DNA of 64,000 nucleotides from assembly GCA_928212115.1 (NCBI GenBank), contig CAKMRJ010003334.1, positions 17,636,271 through 17,700,270 of the forward strand. The letters are read 5' to 3'. Positions 43,033 to 55,956 of this stretch are shown piece by piece. The stretch is from Lactuca virosa. Taxonomy: Eukaryota; Streptophyta; Magnoliopsida; Asterales; Asteraceae. The notes beneath the pieces were generated by a model. It was not told the origin of the DNA. It searched no databases and worked only from the letters and a program-made list of their open reading frames with translations. A program made the position numbers and the translations under genes. Each line of letters opens with the position of its first letter. Position 1 is the first letter of the stretch.

Positions 43033-46000
43033 TGTCACACCCCCGAACCAGACGGCGGAAACGTCCGAGCTCTCGCGTGACTTAAATTGAAATATCATCA
43101 CAATGAATATACATGAAACATAACACATTCATCACCAAACATTACATAGTACAACTGGCATTGTTTACATCAAGTACATGTTTTACATTACATGATCCCA
43201 AAATAATAAGTGTTTGGTGATTAGCAACTACAAAAGAAATTTTCAACACACTGGATGCTTCCTCGTTCTAACGATTTCCTGAGAATACAAGTTATTTTGA
43301 AAACGGTCAACATATATAATGTTGGTGAGTTCATAAGTATGTTTGATGTAAAATAGTTTATGTTGTTCGTAAAACCCAGAAAATCCGATATTTTATGTAA
43401 TAAGATTTTTCATGAAAATGTTGTAATGATCCTGTAAGTATATGCGTGAATGATTTTAAAACGAGTACAAATGAGAAGTTTTGCATTAGTGTTTTTGAAA
43501 GTACAAATGAGTAAGATTGGTTTCCCCAGAAAACCCGATGTTTTCCGATAAAAAGTTATGATTGCTCTGTATTATTGTATCGTCACATCGAATGAATATG
43601 ATTTCCCTTGATTTCTTAAATGATATCGGATTTCTATGTGAGTCGTTATAACCATGCATGATAATGACTAGTTCGTCTGTCTTGGCATTCTAATGAACAC
43701 TGAAATTGATCTTAAGATTTTGTCACCCTAGACTGGCCGAGTCTAACTGTAGCGAACAACTTAGGTGTGGGGGAGTCACCCCCGTATAGATCTATACACA
43801 AACTCTCGCTCTCCCTCCAGGAGACTTTGATTACAACTACAGACTACGTCCGACACTTATTGGTGCCACCCGTTATTACTCACTTAATCCACATGAATTT
43901 GATTAACCTTGATTAATGACCTGATTTAGTTTTCTTGAAGAGAAAGTAAGCCTAACAGACGAGGAGAAGAGGACTACTAGGCCCTACTGATTTCGTATGT
44001 TATTTAAGGCTATCGAGTATACGGAAGGCGCATTGGCCCATTTCACATATGATTTATTTGGACCTTACTAGTAATGCTAATGGGCCACTGAGGCCCAATA
44101 GCATGTAAAAACCATTGAGGGTCCCTTAAGCATGTAATTGGGTCACAGGAGGCCCAATAACACGTATTATCTAATGTTGGGCCCAAAAGTCATGTTAATG
44201 GGTCACGAAGGCCCAATAAGCATGATTAGAATCTCTCAAGCCCAATCATTAGAATGTTTACTTGTTTTGTATAGTATTTGGTTGCGAAATTGTTAAATCG
44301 ATATGTCGTAATAATCACGAATTTGTTTTATAACGATTCATAGATTTATAAAAATAGTTATTTTTCTATTTAAAACCCATAAGTTATAAAGTTTTGTATA
44401 TTTTGACCCAATTATTTTATTATTAACATAATTGACCAAAAATATTAGTTTGACCTATTCAGCCTATATTTTGGTAAAGTTGGCGCTTTTTAGCCCTTTT
44501 TATGAAAAATGACATATTAGGTCCTTGAACTCTTCTTCTTGACATTTTTGGCCTAAACACTTAATTAAATAATGATTTAAGCCCAAAGTTTTATGTTGGA
44601 CAGTTTCAGCCCCTTAGTTAAAAGATTTGCATTTAAATCCATACTTTTCTCAATTTTTACACTTTTTACCCAAAATCCAAAATCTTTGCATTTTTAGTCC
44701 CTTTTGATAAATAAGGCCATTTTAACCCCTGAAATAAGTTTATTTACGTTTATAGCCCCTGTTTTGAGAAGACTTTCCATTTCAGCCCCTTAAATTCGAT
44801 TGTTCGCATTTTTGGGCCTAAATAGCCGAAAAGCCCAAATTTTAGCCCATTAAGCTAAAATTTACATTTTTAGTCCTTTAAAATGCCTAATATTTATAAA
44901 ACTCCTATTTTGGCTGTTTTGACCCTTTTGATCCTTGTAGAAACCATGAATGACATCTTTTTCTCCATCTTTTGTTTATTTTTCAAAAATAGTCAAATAA
45001 CAAATTTTTATGTTGTAGTGTGGTATTTTAAAGCTTGTATAGTAGTTTATCTTGACATGTTAAGTGAGGTATGACCTACACATATTTTTCATTCTTGAAC
45101 TATAGATCTCGAAATATCTTTCATTTTTAGCACATATTTACCACAAAAACACAAGAAATCACACATAACATACAAATACACATAGATCTACACATTTTTA
45201 CTTGTATTCTCCCCCATAAATCATATGAAAACCGAAAATAGAGGGGTATGAACTCACCTTTGCTTGTTGTTGTCGGTTTTGAAGAAAGAAATGGAAGAGT
45301 TTTGGTCCTAGTAAGCCTTCTTGGGTGGATCTCGAACCTAGTATGTTTCAAGAAGTGATGATATTCTCTTGAAATCCTCTTGATACACAAGCAAAATTTC
45401 GAGATTTTGGAGTGGGAAGGAGGAGAATACTTGAGAGAGTTTGGAAGAAGTTTGATGTTGTGTGTGTGTGTTTTCCTTATGCTCTCCGCCGAAGAAGAAA
45501 AAGAGAGGGGAAGAGAGAGGTGATGAAATGACTATCATGGATATATGTTCGATTTTTGCATGGAGATATGGGGTGTAATAAGGAGGTGGCACCTCCAAGG
45601 TCAACCCTCCCTAATTACATCTTTTTCCCCTTTTTTTGTTTTCTACTTGGGTCGAGAGAGAGAGAGAAGGAAGAGAAAAGATTTGGCCCTTAGTGTTTGA
45701 GTTTCGTAATGTGAAGCCCAAATTGATAGTTTTCGGCCCATTGGGCCTTTAGAGTGGATTACAGCCCAATCTTGCATGAAAGAATGGATTTGTGGCTCCT
45801 TAGGGCTTATTGGATCGTTATGGCCCAACAAGGCCCATTAAGGTAAACTAATCCATTTTAGGCCCATTATGGCCCAAAAGGTTAAGTTTCATGAAAGTGG
45901 GTTGAATTAGAGCCCAATTACGAATTCTAAGCCCAAACTAGTCACAGTGGAAGTTTATTGGCCCATTAGGTCCAATAAGGAAATCCTAGTCCATAATGGA

Positions 46001-46166
46001 CTTAAACCGGGATTTCTAGGGTTTTCAGTTTTACTTGATGAATCTAGGTTTGAATGTGCTTCCATAGGTTGAACTTCAAGCATAACATGATTTAGGGTTT
46101 ACGAGTTTACAGTAGATAATGTTTACAAGAGTACAGAATTTCCTAGCTAGAATGCTAGTTGTGACA
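43033..46166 (-). mobile_element. Solo LTR of the G1 family, 3,134 bp, TSD ATGCA
   Basis: Complete LTR with TG...CA ends flanked by ATGCA at 43028-43032 and 46167-46171. Removing it and one duplication rejoins the G3 integrase phrase DYWWPCMKRDVAW. It is collinear and nearly identical to 6269-9405. The internal region was presumably lost by LTR-LTR recombination. The orientation, by comparison with G1, is minus. It keeps the strong donor (GTGAGTTC, 45250-45257) and the acceptor near 43279. Confidence 0.96.
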
Positions 46167-46171
46167 ATGCA

Positions 46172-48311
46172 GGGCCACCAATAATCATGATTCAGATCAA
46201 GATACATCTTTGTAGCCCCCGGGTGGATAGAAAACCTCGACTTATGGGCATCCTCCATCAAAATATGTCGGGATCCACCAACATATGGCACCCATACCCG
46301 CCCATGAAGAGTCAAAAGCCCTCTACTGTCAATATCAAAAGCCAAAATCTGCCCGATCACCCGCTCACTCTTATGGTTTTCTTCTTTTATGGCCTCCTCT
46401 TGTGCCTCCTTGACGACATAAAAAACCAGAGTCATTACTGTCATCCTCATACATACATCTTGTATCAGGTCACTCACTACTCTGCGACTCAGTGCATCGA
46501 CCACCACAATAGCCTTGCCTGGATGATACAATATCTCATAATCGTAGTCCTTCACTACGTCCAACCACCTCATTTGACTCATATTCAAGTTGGACTGGTC
46601 CATATAGTATCTCAGGCTCTTATGGTCCGTGTATATGGTACACCGGACACCATAGAGATAATGACGCCAGATCTTGAAGGCGAAAACCACTGCCCCCAGC
46701 TCCAAATCATGGATGGGATATCTTGTCTCGTGAGGCTTCATTTGCCTCGACGCATATGCTATCACATGCCCTCTCTGCATCAACACAACACCCATCCCTG
46801 CTATGTATGCATCACAATAGACTACAAAGTCCTCCACTCCCTCCGGGAGGGCTAGCACTGGAGCCTCACACAACCTCTGGCGAAGGGTCTTGAATGATGC
46901 GTGCTGATCAGGCCCCCAAATAGAAAACAATATCCTTCTTGGTCAACTTGGTGAGAGGAACAAAAATCTTGGAGAAATCCCTGATAAATCTCGAATAATA
47001 ACCTGCCAGGCCAAGGAAGCTCCGAATCTCGGATGGAGATCTCGGCACCTCCCACCGCATAACCGCCTCAATTTTGGCTGGATCAACCAAAATACCGCTC
47101 TGATTAATGAGGTGTCCCAAGAACTGGACCTCCCGTAACCAGAAATCGCACTTGTAGAATTTGGCATAAAGCCTCTCCATTCTCAACACCCCAAGAATCT
47201 CTCGAAGATTCTCTTCATGCTGTTCCCTAGACTTCGAATATACCAAAATACCGTCAATGAAAACGAGCACCGATCGATCCATCATGGGCCTACACACTCG
47301 GTTCATGAGGTCCATAAACGCTTCCGGTGCGTTGGTGAGCCCGAAAGGCATCACCACGAACTCGTAATGCCCATAACGAGTTTGAAAGGTCGTCTTCTGA
47401 ATATCCTCCTCACGAACCCTCATCTGATGATATCCAAATCTCAAATCGATCTTGGAAAACCAAGACGCCCCCTGCAACTGGTCAAATAGGTTGTCGATCC
47501 TAACAATGGATAACGGTTCTTAATCGTCAACTTGTTCAACTCCCGGTAATCGATGCACATCTGGTGTGAACCATCATTCTTCTTGACAAAAAGGATCGGT
47601 GCTCCCACGGCGAACTACTCGGCCGTATGAATCCCTTCCCCAACAGCTCCTGAAGCTGCGAGGACAACTCCTGCATCTCGGGCGGCGCAAGACGATACGT
47701 TGCCTTGGCGATAGGCGCCGCCCCCGGAACCAGATCGATCCGGAACTCCACCTACCTCTCAGGAGGCACACCCGGTAACTCCTCGGGAAAACATCAGGAA
47801 AGTCACATACCACCGGAACATCGGAAACAGAAATCGACCCCTCTTTCACAACCCGCATATCCACCACATAAGCCAGGAAGCCCATACACCCATGCTACAA
47901 ACTCTGTCTTACCCTGGCAGCAGAACAGAAAGCTGATCCCGATCTGGTATCCTCGCCATAAATGGTAAGCACTACACCACTTGAGTCTCGAACCGTCACC
48001 AGTTGTCGCTCGTAATCAATCAAAGCCCCAAATAGGCTCAACCAATCCATGCCCACTATAACAAAGACATCCCCCATCGCTCTCGGCACCAGATCAATCG
48101 GAAACTCGACACCAAAAATCTCCAGAACACAGCCACGAAAAACATCGGTAGCAAAAAACCGCGTGCTCATCAGCTATGGAAACCCTCAATGGCCGACTCA
48201 AGGCCTCGCGCCTGGTGCTAGAACAACGACTAAAGGATAAGGACACAAAGGATCGACTAGCACCCGAGTCAAATAACACTAAAGCACGCACAAAATTCAC
48301 AAGGAAAGTAC
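46172..48311 (-). pseudogene. G3 pol, N-terminal part (PR-RT-RH, start of IN)
   Basis: Protease at 47895-48311 (LFDSGASRSFVS; VIVGMDWLS). RT N-terminus at about 47480-47885 in several frames. RT palm at 46908-47477 with the box FIDGILVYS, so the second catalytic Asp is Gly. RNase H at 46076-46930 (VYCDAYIAGMG, YTDHKSLRY, the usual DALSRR end) with an intact open frame. The integrase start (HPGATKMYLDLNHDYWWPC) runs into the solo LTR. Frameshifts lie near 46910, 47500 and 47880. Confidence 0.92.
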
Positions 48312-48375
48312 CTAACAAGAAACACAACATAAGCATAAACAATTCATAACATCAACAAAATAAAGAGATACATAC
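48312..48375 (-). other. Candidate intron at G3 gag-protease junction (64 nt, GT-AG)
   Basis: Element strand: VVVG is split as G|GTATGTATCT ... TTTCTTGTTAG|GT, and joining restores the codons for VVVGTFLVN in frame with protease. The insert is T-rich with TTGAT and TATGA branch-like strings. Its length is not a multiple of three, and reading through from gag meets TGA after about ten codons. So unspliced RNA would make Gag only and spliced RNA Gag-Pol. Confidence 0.72.
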
Positions 48376-49560
48376 CAACAACAACATCAGGCGTTGCGCG
48401 AACCTCCTCCACAGTCAACTGAAAAGCTCTCCCACGAGCTCTCGGAGCCCCGACCTTCACTGGACGACCCTCAGAAATATGCAAAGTAGCAGGAGCAGGG
48501 GTCCGTGCCGAACCCTTAGTGAGCTGTGGACACTCAACCTTCCTGTGGTCAGTCTGGTTGTAATGAAAGCAAACCGAAAATCCCTTGGGGCAATCCTTTG
48601 CCATGTGCCCCTCCTTGCCGCATTTGAAATAAATCCCTGATCGGCAAGATCCCTCATGACTCTTACCGCACTTTCCATAAATGCGGCCCTTTTGGCCTCC
48701 TGCTCTAGAATCAGCGGGCTTAGGCCGCTTAGTCGCTGGCTGCGACTGCACTGGCCTCCTGTCTCTCTCCTGAGACTCTCTCTCCTCTCTCGTCTGGGTC
48801 TCCAGCTCGATTTTCCTCCTCTTGGAATTGGTCTGCAGCTCAGCCAATGTCCGATACGATGAGTATGCCACAAACTCTCGAATATCCCTCCTCAAAATGC
48901 TCAAGTACCGCCTCACACGTGCCTGCTCCGTAGACACGTGTTGATGGCAGAATAATGCCCTCTCGTGGAAGATCCTCGTGATCTCTGTCTCCGTCTTTGT
49001 CTTCTGTTTGAGAGACAGAAACTCCTGGGCCAACCGCTCCCTCTCCACCTGTGGAACAAACTCATCTCGAAACAGCTGGGTAAACCTCTCCCAAGTCACT
49101 GCAGTATGCTCTGCAGGAGAATAATCAGTCGTCACAAACTTCCACCAGTCCTTCGCCCCCAAGCAAAGCTGGTTCAACACAAATTGAACTTTTAGGTTCT
49201 CTGGGCATGAACAGGTATAGAAACATCCCTTAACATCAGAGATCCATCTCATTGCAACAATCAGGTCCTATGTCTCGTCAAACTCTGGAGGCTTCGTGTT
49301 GTTGAACTCTCGAAACATCAATGAGTTACCCCCTGAGGCCTCGCAGCTGTAAGGGCTGCAGCAGCGGCAACCTCAGCGACAGAAGCATAATACTCGTCAA
49401 AAGTATCGATCAACGTTGTCTTAATAGACCCGAACATCTCTGGGATGGCCTCCCTGATAGCTGCGACCACCTCCTCAGCAATGATCATGCGAATCTCCGC
49501 ATCACTAGCACTCGGCCTCTCGGGGTCGCTGGAGCCTGAACCTCAGGTAACCACCATACT
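48376..49560 (-). pseudogene. gag: G3 Gag
   Basis: The C-terminal three quarters are open (to 49252): Retrotrans_gag core (AKDWWKFVTTDY ... FRDEFVPQVERERLAQEFLSL), a basic linker and three degenerate zinc knuckles (GKCGKSHEGSC; YFKCGKEGHMAKDC with the first Cys as Tyr; CFHYNQTDHRKVEC with the second Cys as Tyr). The N-terminal quarter (49253-49560) reads AEIRMIIAEEVVAAIREAI and MFGSIKTTLIDTFDEYY but holds stops. Both Cys to Tyr changes fit G-to-A transitions. It ends at the intron donor. Confidence 0.88.
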
Positions 49561-50180
49561 CTCTCTGAAACATAAACACAGAATTCATCAGAAATAGGCT
49601 AAAGCGCAAACACCCAACACTTATACACTCCTGCAAGCTCCTTAGCATTCTAAGATTCCTTCTTGAGTCGCATACAGATCCGATGCTTTCAGTAGTACGA
49701 GCCCAATACTACCTTCCACACCAATCCATATTTGTCCCAAGTCGTCCTCTTAAGACCCTAAGTCACAAGTACTCTATCCCACATGGATATCTAGGTATTC
49801 ATTCTGCAGAATTCTCAAACTAAAATCTAGGCACTCATCCTAGACTGCTCAAGTAAAGAAACAACTCCCTAGGCTAAGGCATCACAAATCAGGCAACTCT
49901 AGCTCATACATCGTGAAGATACCTAGTCTATCATTCAGCATGTAGTTCTAACGGTTCAAATAACAACTCATCTCATAATAAAAATCAAGTAAGGGTATTT
50001 TGGGAAATCACCGCTCGGGCTCTGGCTGATTGTACACACTGCTCCGACCTGCTTTTCTCTTAAAGTCCTTTACTTTTTTGGAAAAATCTTTTTAAGAAAT
50101 CATTTCTTTTAAAAATTATATCAACTCCTTAGTTTGAGTCCAGACATACCCGAGGGCGTGCCCGAATCCCTCAAACCAAG
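49561..50180 (-). other. G3 untranslated leader
   Basis: No ORF supported. Holds GGTCTTAAGAGGACGACTTG-type sequence and the wording next to the PBS also found in G4. Confidence 0.5.
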
Positions 50181-50192
50181 GCTTTGATACCA
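50181..50192 (-). promoter_or_regulatory. G3 primer binding site
   Basis: TGGTATCAAAGC on the element strand, three bases from the LTR, one mismatch to the usual form. Confidence 0.87.
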
Positions 50193-50195
50193 ACT

Positions 50196-50812
50196 TGTAA
50201 CAGCTCAAATTTTCAAACTAATTTTTTATGTTTAAATTTCTCAAAAACATAATTCATAGCATCAACCCATGCCAAAATACAATTGTCGATTACATAATAT
50301 CATAAAACAAAGTCAAAGTATCCCAAAATCCACATAAACCCTAATCATCAGGCTGGTGTGTACAAGCATGTCGACGCCTTCCCGCGATCCTGAGATGTAC
50401 CTGAAACACATTAATCAACACTATAAGCACGAAGCTTAGTGAGTTCCTTAAAATACCACATACACAAATAATTAGCCTCTCATGGCTAAATCTCAATAAT
50501 GACCCTCCGATCATGTGTCTCAGTGAAGACCCTCCGGTCTCACGTCTCGGTATGGACCCTCCGGTCATGACTCAATACATATACAAAATAATATAACATC
50601 ATAAGTCACAAAGACAGAATGCATAATAACACATATCTCAGTATAAGCAGATAATACCCTCCGGTCAATGACACGAAATAAGACCCTTCATCCACACATA
50701 AATTACCATAAATGTAAGTATAGTGAGAAAACTCACCTCGCGTAGAAAAGCAGATAAACGTCTCACCCGAACTGCAGGTATAGACTCGCCTAAATATGCC
50801 ACATTTAGTTTT
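50196..50812 (-). repeat. G3 5' LTR, inner 617 bp
   Basis: Ends in GAGCTGTTACA on the element strand. Contains the conserved block 50398-50445 and a 27-bp minisatellite with GACCCTCCGGTC (50497-50580, one more unit at 50653). Beyond about 50812 the sequence is no longer LTR-like. Confidence 0.8.
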
Positions 50813-51014
50813 CACATTTCAGTTGGTCTTTCTTTCTTTTGACCTTTCCACTCACTCATATGCAATATTATAAATGTTGAGTGAATGAATTCTTATCTAC
50901 TGTGACTGTTTGTCTTTTCCACGTATTTGACTTTATTTCCAAGCCCTTTACCAAATTTTCAACTTTCTTCATTAGCATTTAGCTGTCGACACTCGATAAA
51001 GATAATGATAATAA
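50813..51014. other. Short non-repeat flank
   Basis: No feature recognised. It lies between the truncated G3 LTR and the Helitron end. Confidence 0.4.
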
Positions 51015-51042
51015 CTAGAAGGATGCCCATGCTTCGCATGGG
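51015..51042 (-). mobile_element. Helitron H1 3' terminus
   Basis: Element strand: CCCATGC GAA GCATGGG hairpin (51042-51026), seven bases, CTAG (51018-51015), then T. A perfect 7-bp stem and correct CTRR-T end. The body extends to the right; its 5' TC end was not located. Confidence 0.75.
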
Positions 51043-54000
51043 GCGGAAGTTTCGTTGTTGGATTTAGAATTATATTGGTTTGTGGTCAAAAACAGATTAA
51101 ATTCATGCAGTAGCAAATCAAGTGTCAAAAGAAATATTCTGTTTCTAAAAAAAAATTGTTAAAAGCAGTATGGTTTCCTAAGATATATCTTTATTGTTAC
51201 AATATTCATCCGTACGTGAGCACAACCAAACATTGATGAGTGAATGTGTACAGACATATCATCTGGACCTACATGCATACACACAAACTCCATATCAAAA
51301 CATGCACATCGTATTAATCATGGATCATGATATTTTGAAAGTAACTTAATTACCTGCATACGTAACTTACAAAATGGATTCGCAAGCACACATTTTCATG
51401 TAGACAAATCTTCTCCGATTTCCTTAAAGATCTGGTGCAACAGCACATGAGTAGGTATAGAGTTTCAAAGAACAATGATTTAATAACAAAAAGAATAGAA
51501 GCAAATTGGTTGTAAACTTGTAGCAGATAGAACTCAAAGTAGGAAGACACATCAACGACAATTAACATCAAATTTAATAAAGAATGACAAAAGCAAAGGT
51601 AAAAAAACACATTTTCTATCATAGTCCTTGACAATCAACAATCCTTAAATAGACAAAATACCATATTTGTCCTTATGACTCTTTTCGAGTTAGAGTTTGA
51701 CGTCCTCTTCTTGAAGTCTGCATCCCTTTTAGGTCACATTTTCTAGTATATTTTTGAAGTACAATGCTATATGTGGTAGATTTTCCATAATAGAATGTCT
51801 TAATAAGAAACCAATTTATAGTCAAAGGTTTCAATTTTAATTAATTAAAGTAGAATTCTTTAATAAAAAATGGAAGTAAGTTGCTATAACTTGCAGTTAG
51901 ATTAATGGAAAAGGAAGGAAAATATGTAAAAATTTAGGACTCATGTGCACTGAATTGCAAGTTATAGCAATTTTAATTAATTAAAGTAGAGCTACCTAGA
52001 CCAATATATCACCCGTTCCATTACCTTTAAGAAAGATGATGGATGGAAAAATGGTCCATAAAGTTGAAATAAATAACAGGGCTGCTGCACATACGCGTGG
52101 AAGTGGTCCATAAAGCTGAAATAAATAACAGGTAATACCTAATAGCATAATCCTGTCAATATTCCCAAATATTTACACAATCGTCCTTTGCTGAACTCGT
52201 AAACACAGAAAGCTTCTCCGGACAGCACTACAACATAGAAAGAGTTGTAAATACAAAACTCCAAAGCTCATAAATTAAAAAGAATGTGCGAAGAAGTAAA
52301 TTAAATTCGCAGAAAACCAAAAAAAATTTGGATACATGAACACAAAGAATAGGAACTTTATGTGATTGGCCTGCAAAATACATAAAAAAAAAGATTATCT
52401 ATCATAAAGGGTTGTGATTTAGGATTTACAGATATCACTGGTAACTTTTACTATATATATTTTTCATGTATGAATAATCATATGTATGTTTGGAAATGAT
52501 TCTCCAATCGTTGCTATATTTGACTTCTACACAGCCTTACTAAGCAATGATAGTTGCTGACTAAAATGCGCTCTAAAATGATATAAAAATACCTGTCTAT
52601 GAACATAATGGAAATGAGCAGCTAGAATCTACTGCAAAGATCCTGAAGAAAAAACAAAAAACAAAAACACAAAGTTAAACAAATATACATATGAGAAGTG
52701 TGCCATCAGTTGACAACTCCAAATCCAACACATCCTTTTCATGAAACATATGTAATTTCTTTCATTAGTAGAGTTTGTGAAAATGAAAAGCCTACTTAAA
52801 GCATTTTTGTATCAACCAATATAGATTGTGGTTTTTTCTATATTTTGTCCTTTTTCAAAACCAGAAATAATGGTTTTTTAATCGGTAAAAATAGTCAAAT
52901 GGTCTAATAGTGGATTAATCAATAAAAAAATAGGACATTATTTGAATTTAAAATAAGTTGAGGTTTTATCTGAGTATACAGTATATTGAACTCAATTAGC
53001 ATAGACTACGGTTCTTGTATACAATTTCTTTACTTGGATTAAATCTGAATATCTAATAAAGCATTTAAGATCAACGTGTAGCACCTTACCCCACATAATA
53101 ATCATCTGCAATCAATGAATTATTGCTAACATGCAGCAATGCTAGATGCCCATCTGTATACCCCTACATTACCAGAATTAAAATAGAATTAAAATGTCAG
53201 ACAGGAAAATTTAAAAATTTATACAACGTAAACTAATTAGATTATCAAGTGGTAATTACTGGAGCAAATGTGATTCTTAATCTCTCCATACCAATGCATA
53301 TCTCTTCTGTATTGTGGTATTACCGATAGACCATTGATATGTATACCATACATCAGAAAGTAAAAAATAAGTCTGATAGGCAAATACAAAATCAAGTTGA
53401 AGGGTATGCATATTTTAGCTAAATGACCAGAATACCCTTCGAATCAAAGAAAATCTTATGAATAATTGCAGTGTTTGACACCGATAGATATTGTTGACCT
53501 TTAGGTAAATGACCATATTACCCTGACAATGATTGCCACATTTTTCCCTGATAGAAATTGTTAACTTTCAGGTAAATGATCAAACACCATTTCAATTATT
53601 TCTCATTCACACTAGAATTGCAATATTTCACTAAATGACTTTTACCTTAATGACTTAGATGCCCTTGAACATATCCACTTATGATCATAAAGGAAACTGG
53701 TGATAACAAAAAATACAAAATTAATATCAAACGTACGGTTGAAATGCTTGAATACTAAAATTAAAAAGAACATTACAAATCATACATCCTTTATTAAAAA
53801 TATCAATACATAATCCGTACCTATAATTCTCATTACTTTATGTCTCTCAAATTACCATTTCATGAGACTGGGAAACAATGACCTCTGTCTTATAGACTCC
53901 ATTGTATGTACCTACAAATAATATTTGACCTCATCATCAAGAATTTACTTTGTAACATAACTATATATTCGTGAGGCTTCCATGAGTTGTGACATTAGAA

Positions 54001-55140
54001 AAGAAAAAAACTATAGAGATTATCAAGGAAGAAATAGAGAAGGCAAGAAGACTGACCAGTAAGTGTAGACTTTGAAAAAGAGACATGATACCTAGAATTG
54101 GCTCCAGTTCTCGGTGTTTCTTCCATAACAACAAACCGACGGTAGAGATTATCCTAACCCTGAGCAGACGGTGGGCGAAACAGTGAAACCGAATTGACCA
54201 ATGATCCCTCTATCTCTTCCTTTCAACAATTATCTGCCCAAAATCAACACCCAAACCATCTGATTTCACAAAAACCCAATAAATCTAAAGCAAATCGACA
54301 ACATGAAAAAAAAAGATATTATAAACTTTTCTGAGTTTCTACAACAACTATAAGTTGTCATTCTCAATTTGTTTGATGAGCTTCTTAGAATCGGAAAAGA
54401 GACGTGAGGGATGAGTAACCAAAAAAAATTAGGAATTACCTCATTACATGAGTTGAAATCAGTCAAATCACTTACTTTATCAAGAAACGTAATGAACAGT
54501 TTAGAGGTTTGTTGGGCAGAAACGAAATTCCTAGAAGTATAAGTGAAAAAAGAAAATCAATAATCGAGTTGAGAAGCGTCTATTTGAAAAAAAAAATCAA
54601 ACCTCGAATCGCTTTCTACTTGAAGGAGGAACCTCCGTTCTTGCTGTTTCTCTTTTCTGTCTGCCAGACGGAAGCAAATACGTTGGTCGAGAGAGATAGA
54701 GAAAGGTGAAGATCGACAGGAAAAAATAAATCAAATCGAAGCTACCGAAATCGAGTATTCATAAGGTTTTCCAGAACACGGATTCCTTGATACCTTATAG
54801 GGTTCCGAAGTGAAGAATGTTTTCATCCGATGGAACTTCAATCGGTAGCCGACGATTGCCAATTAGACCGACGGTAGAAGCAGGAGGTGGAGGGAGCCAA
54901 GAAGAAGCAGAGGATAGTATGGCGGTGGACTAAACGTGACTATCCCAAAAGGAACGATCAAGAGAATATGGTTTCTGGGACAGTGGAATGAGGAAGGATC
55001 CAGAATATAGCGGATGCCTGAAGATATTTGATAAGGATGCGGTCGGAAGGATCGGGAAGCGATATAAGAATCTAAATATTTCCATAAAATGCCCAGTAAA
55101 CGTAACCTATAATCAAGGGACCATTTCTGCCAAATAATAC
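51043..55140 (-). other. Probable body of Helitron H1, no ORF
   Basis: About 4 kb without a supported coding region. On the minus strand at 54700-54960 the sequence is locally GC-richer and exon- or UTR-like, which could be captured gene material. At 53400-53640 a phrase with GGTAAATGACCATATTACCC recurs about every 80 bp. The right limit is unknown. Confidence 0.35.
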
Positions 55141-55154
55141 CTCAGTTCACTATT

Positions 55155-55264
55155 GCTACAAATAAATAAAAGTTCTTTGTTATATCTTGTATTTAGCTAT
55201 TATTATTATATATATATAGCTACAAATAAATAAAAGTTCTTTGTTATATCTTGCATTTAGCTAT

Positions 55265-55338
<74 letters not shown>

Positions 55339-55339
55339 T

Positions 55340-55380
<41 letters not shown>

Positions 55381-55421
55381 GCTAAATGCAAGATATAACA
55401 AAGAACTTTTATTTATTTGTA
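55155..55421. repeat. Direct plus inverted copies of a 43-bp module around (TA)n/(TAA)n
   Basis: The module starting GCTACAAATAAATAAAAG occurs at 55155-55197 and 55219-55261, and as a perfect 41-bp inverted copy at 55381-55421. Between the last two lie (TA)n (55268-55338) and (TAA)n (55345-55380). The single strand would form a very long hairpin. Confidence 0.85.
55268..55380. repeat. (TA)n and (TAA)n microsatellites
   Basis: About 70 bp of (TA)n followed by about 36 bp of (TAA)n. Confidence 0.95.
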
Positions 55422-55654
55422 TATTGTAGCATTACTTTTTTTTTTCCTATTAAATCACTGTAATTTCAATCTTAATCTTATTGCACTGTACTATGAATTA
55501 TCTACCTAATTTTTATATTCATATTTTTCTTCTTCTTCCATCTTATACTTGAAATCTATTCAATCAAAAATTTACCAAATGTCATATACTTATTGTATTT
55601 GTATTTGATACATGTAATTTTATAATATTTTATAATTTATTTTTTTTACTTGTC

Positions 55655-55950
55655 AATTTATGTTTTTTTTGTCATTTTATTAAATTTCGCATAATATTTA
55701 AATATAATAATTATAATAAATATAATAATAAATACATATCAATTTAATTAATGCAAATTTTCTTTTAATTTCTAAAATTTTAAATTTAATCCAATTATTT
55801 CATTTGTTTATTTATTTAAATTATTTTTTTAAACTTAAAAGAAAAATAAAAAAAATTAAAAATAGCAAATTAAACATTACATTTCAATAATTCAATATAT
55901 ATATATATATATTTTTTATAAATTCAAAATTCTGAAAGTTTTAGATCTTC
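55655..55950 (+). mobile_element. Second copy of Helitron H3 3' region, end lost
   Basis: Homologous by eye to 9946-10240 (shared CATAATATTTAAATRTAATAAT and further wording). The hairpin and CTAG end expected next are replaced by (TA)n. Confidence 0.6.
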
Positions 55951-55956
55951 ATATAT

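Larger units (their letters stand above)
41081..50812 (-). mobile_element. G3: Ty3/gypsy chromovirus with nested solo LTR
   Basis: Minus-strand element: 3' LTR (partial) to 41906, polypurine tract 41907-41919, pol in two blocks around the solo LTR 43033-46166, a gag-protease intron, gag, leader, PBS 50181-50192 and a 5' LTR that breaks off near 50812. Both LTRs are truncated at their outer ends, so no target duplication can be read. Confidence 0.88.

Noticed and set aside
54100..55100. Host protein-coding gene
   Set aside because: Locally exon-like composition, but no frame longer than about 66 codons and no recognisable domain on either strand.
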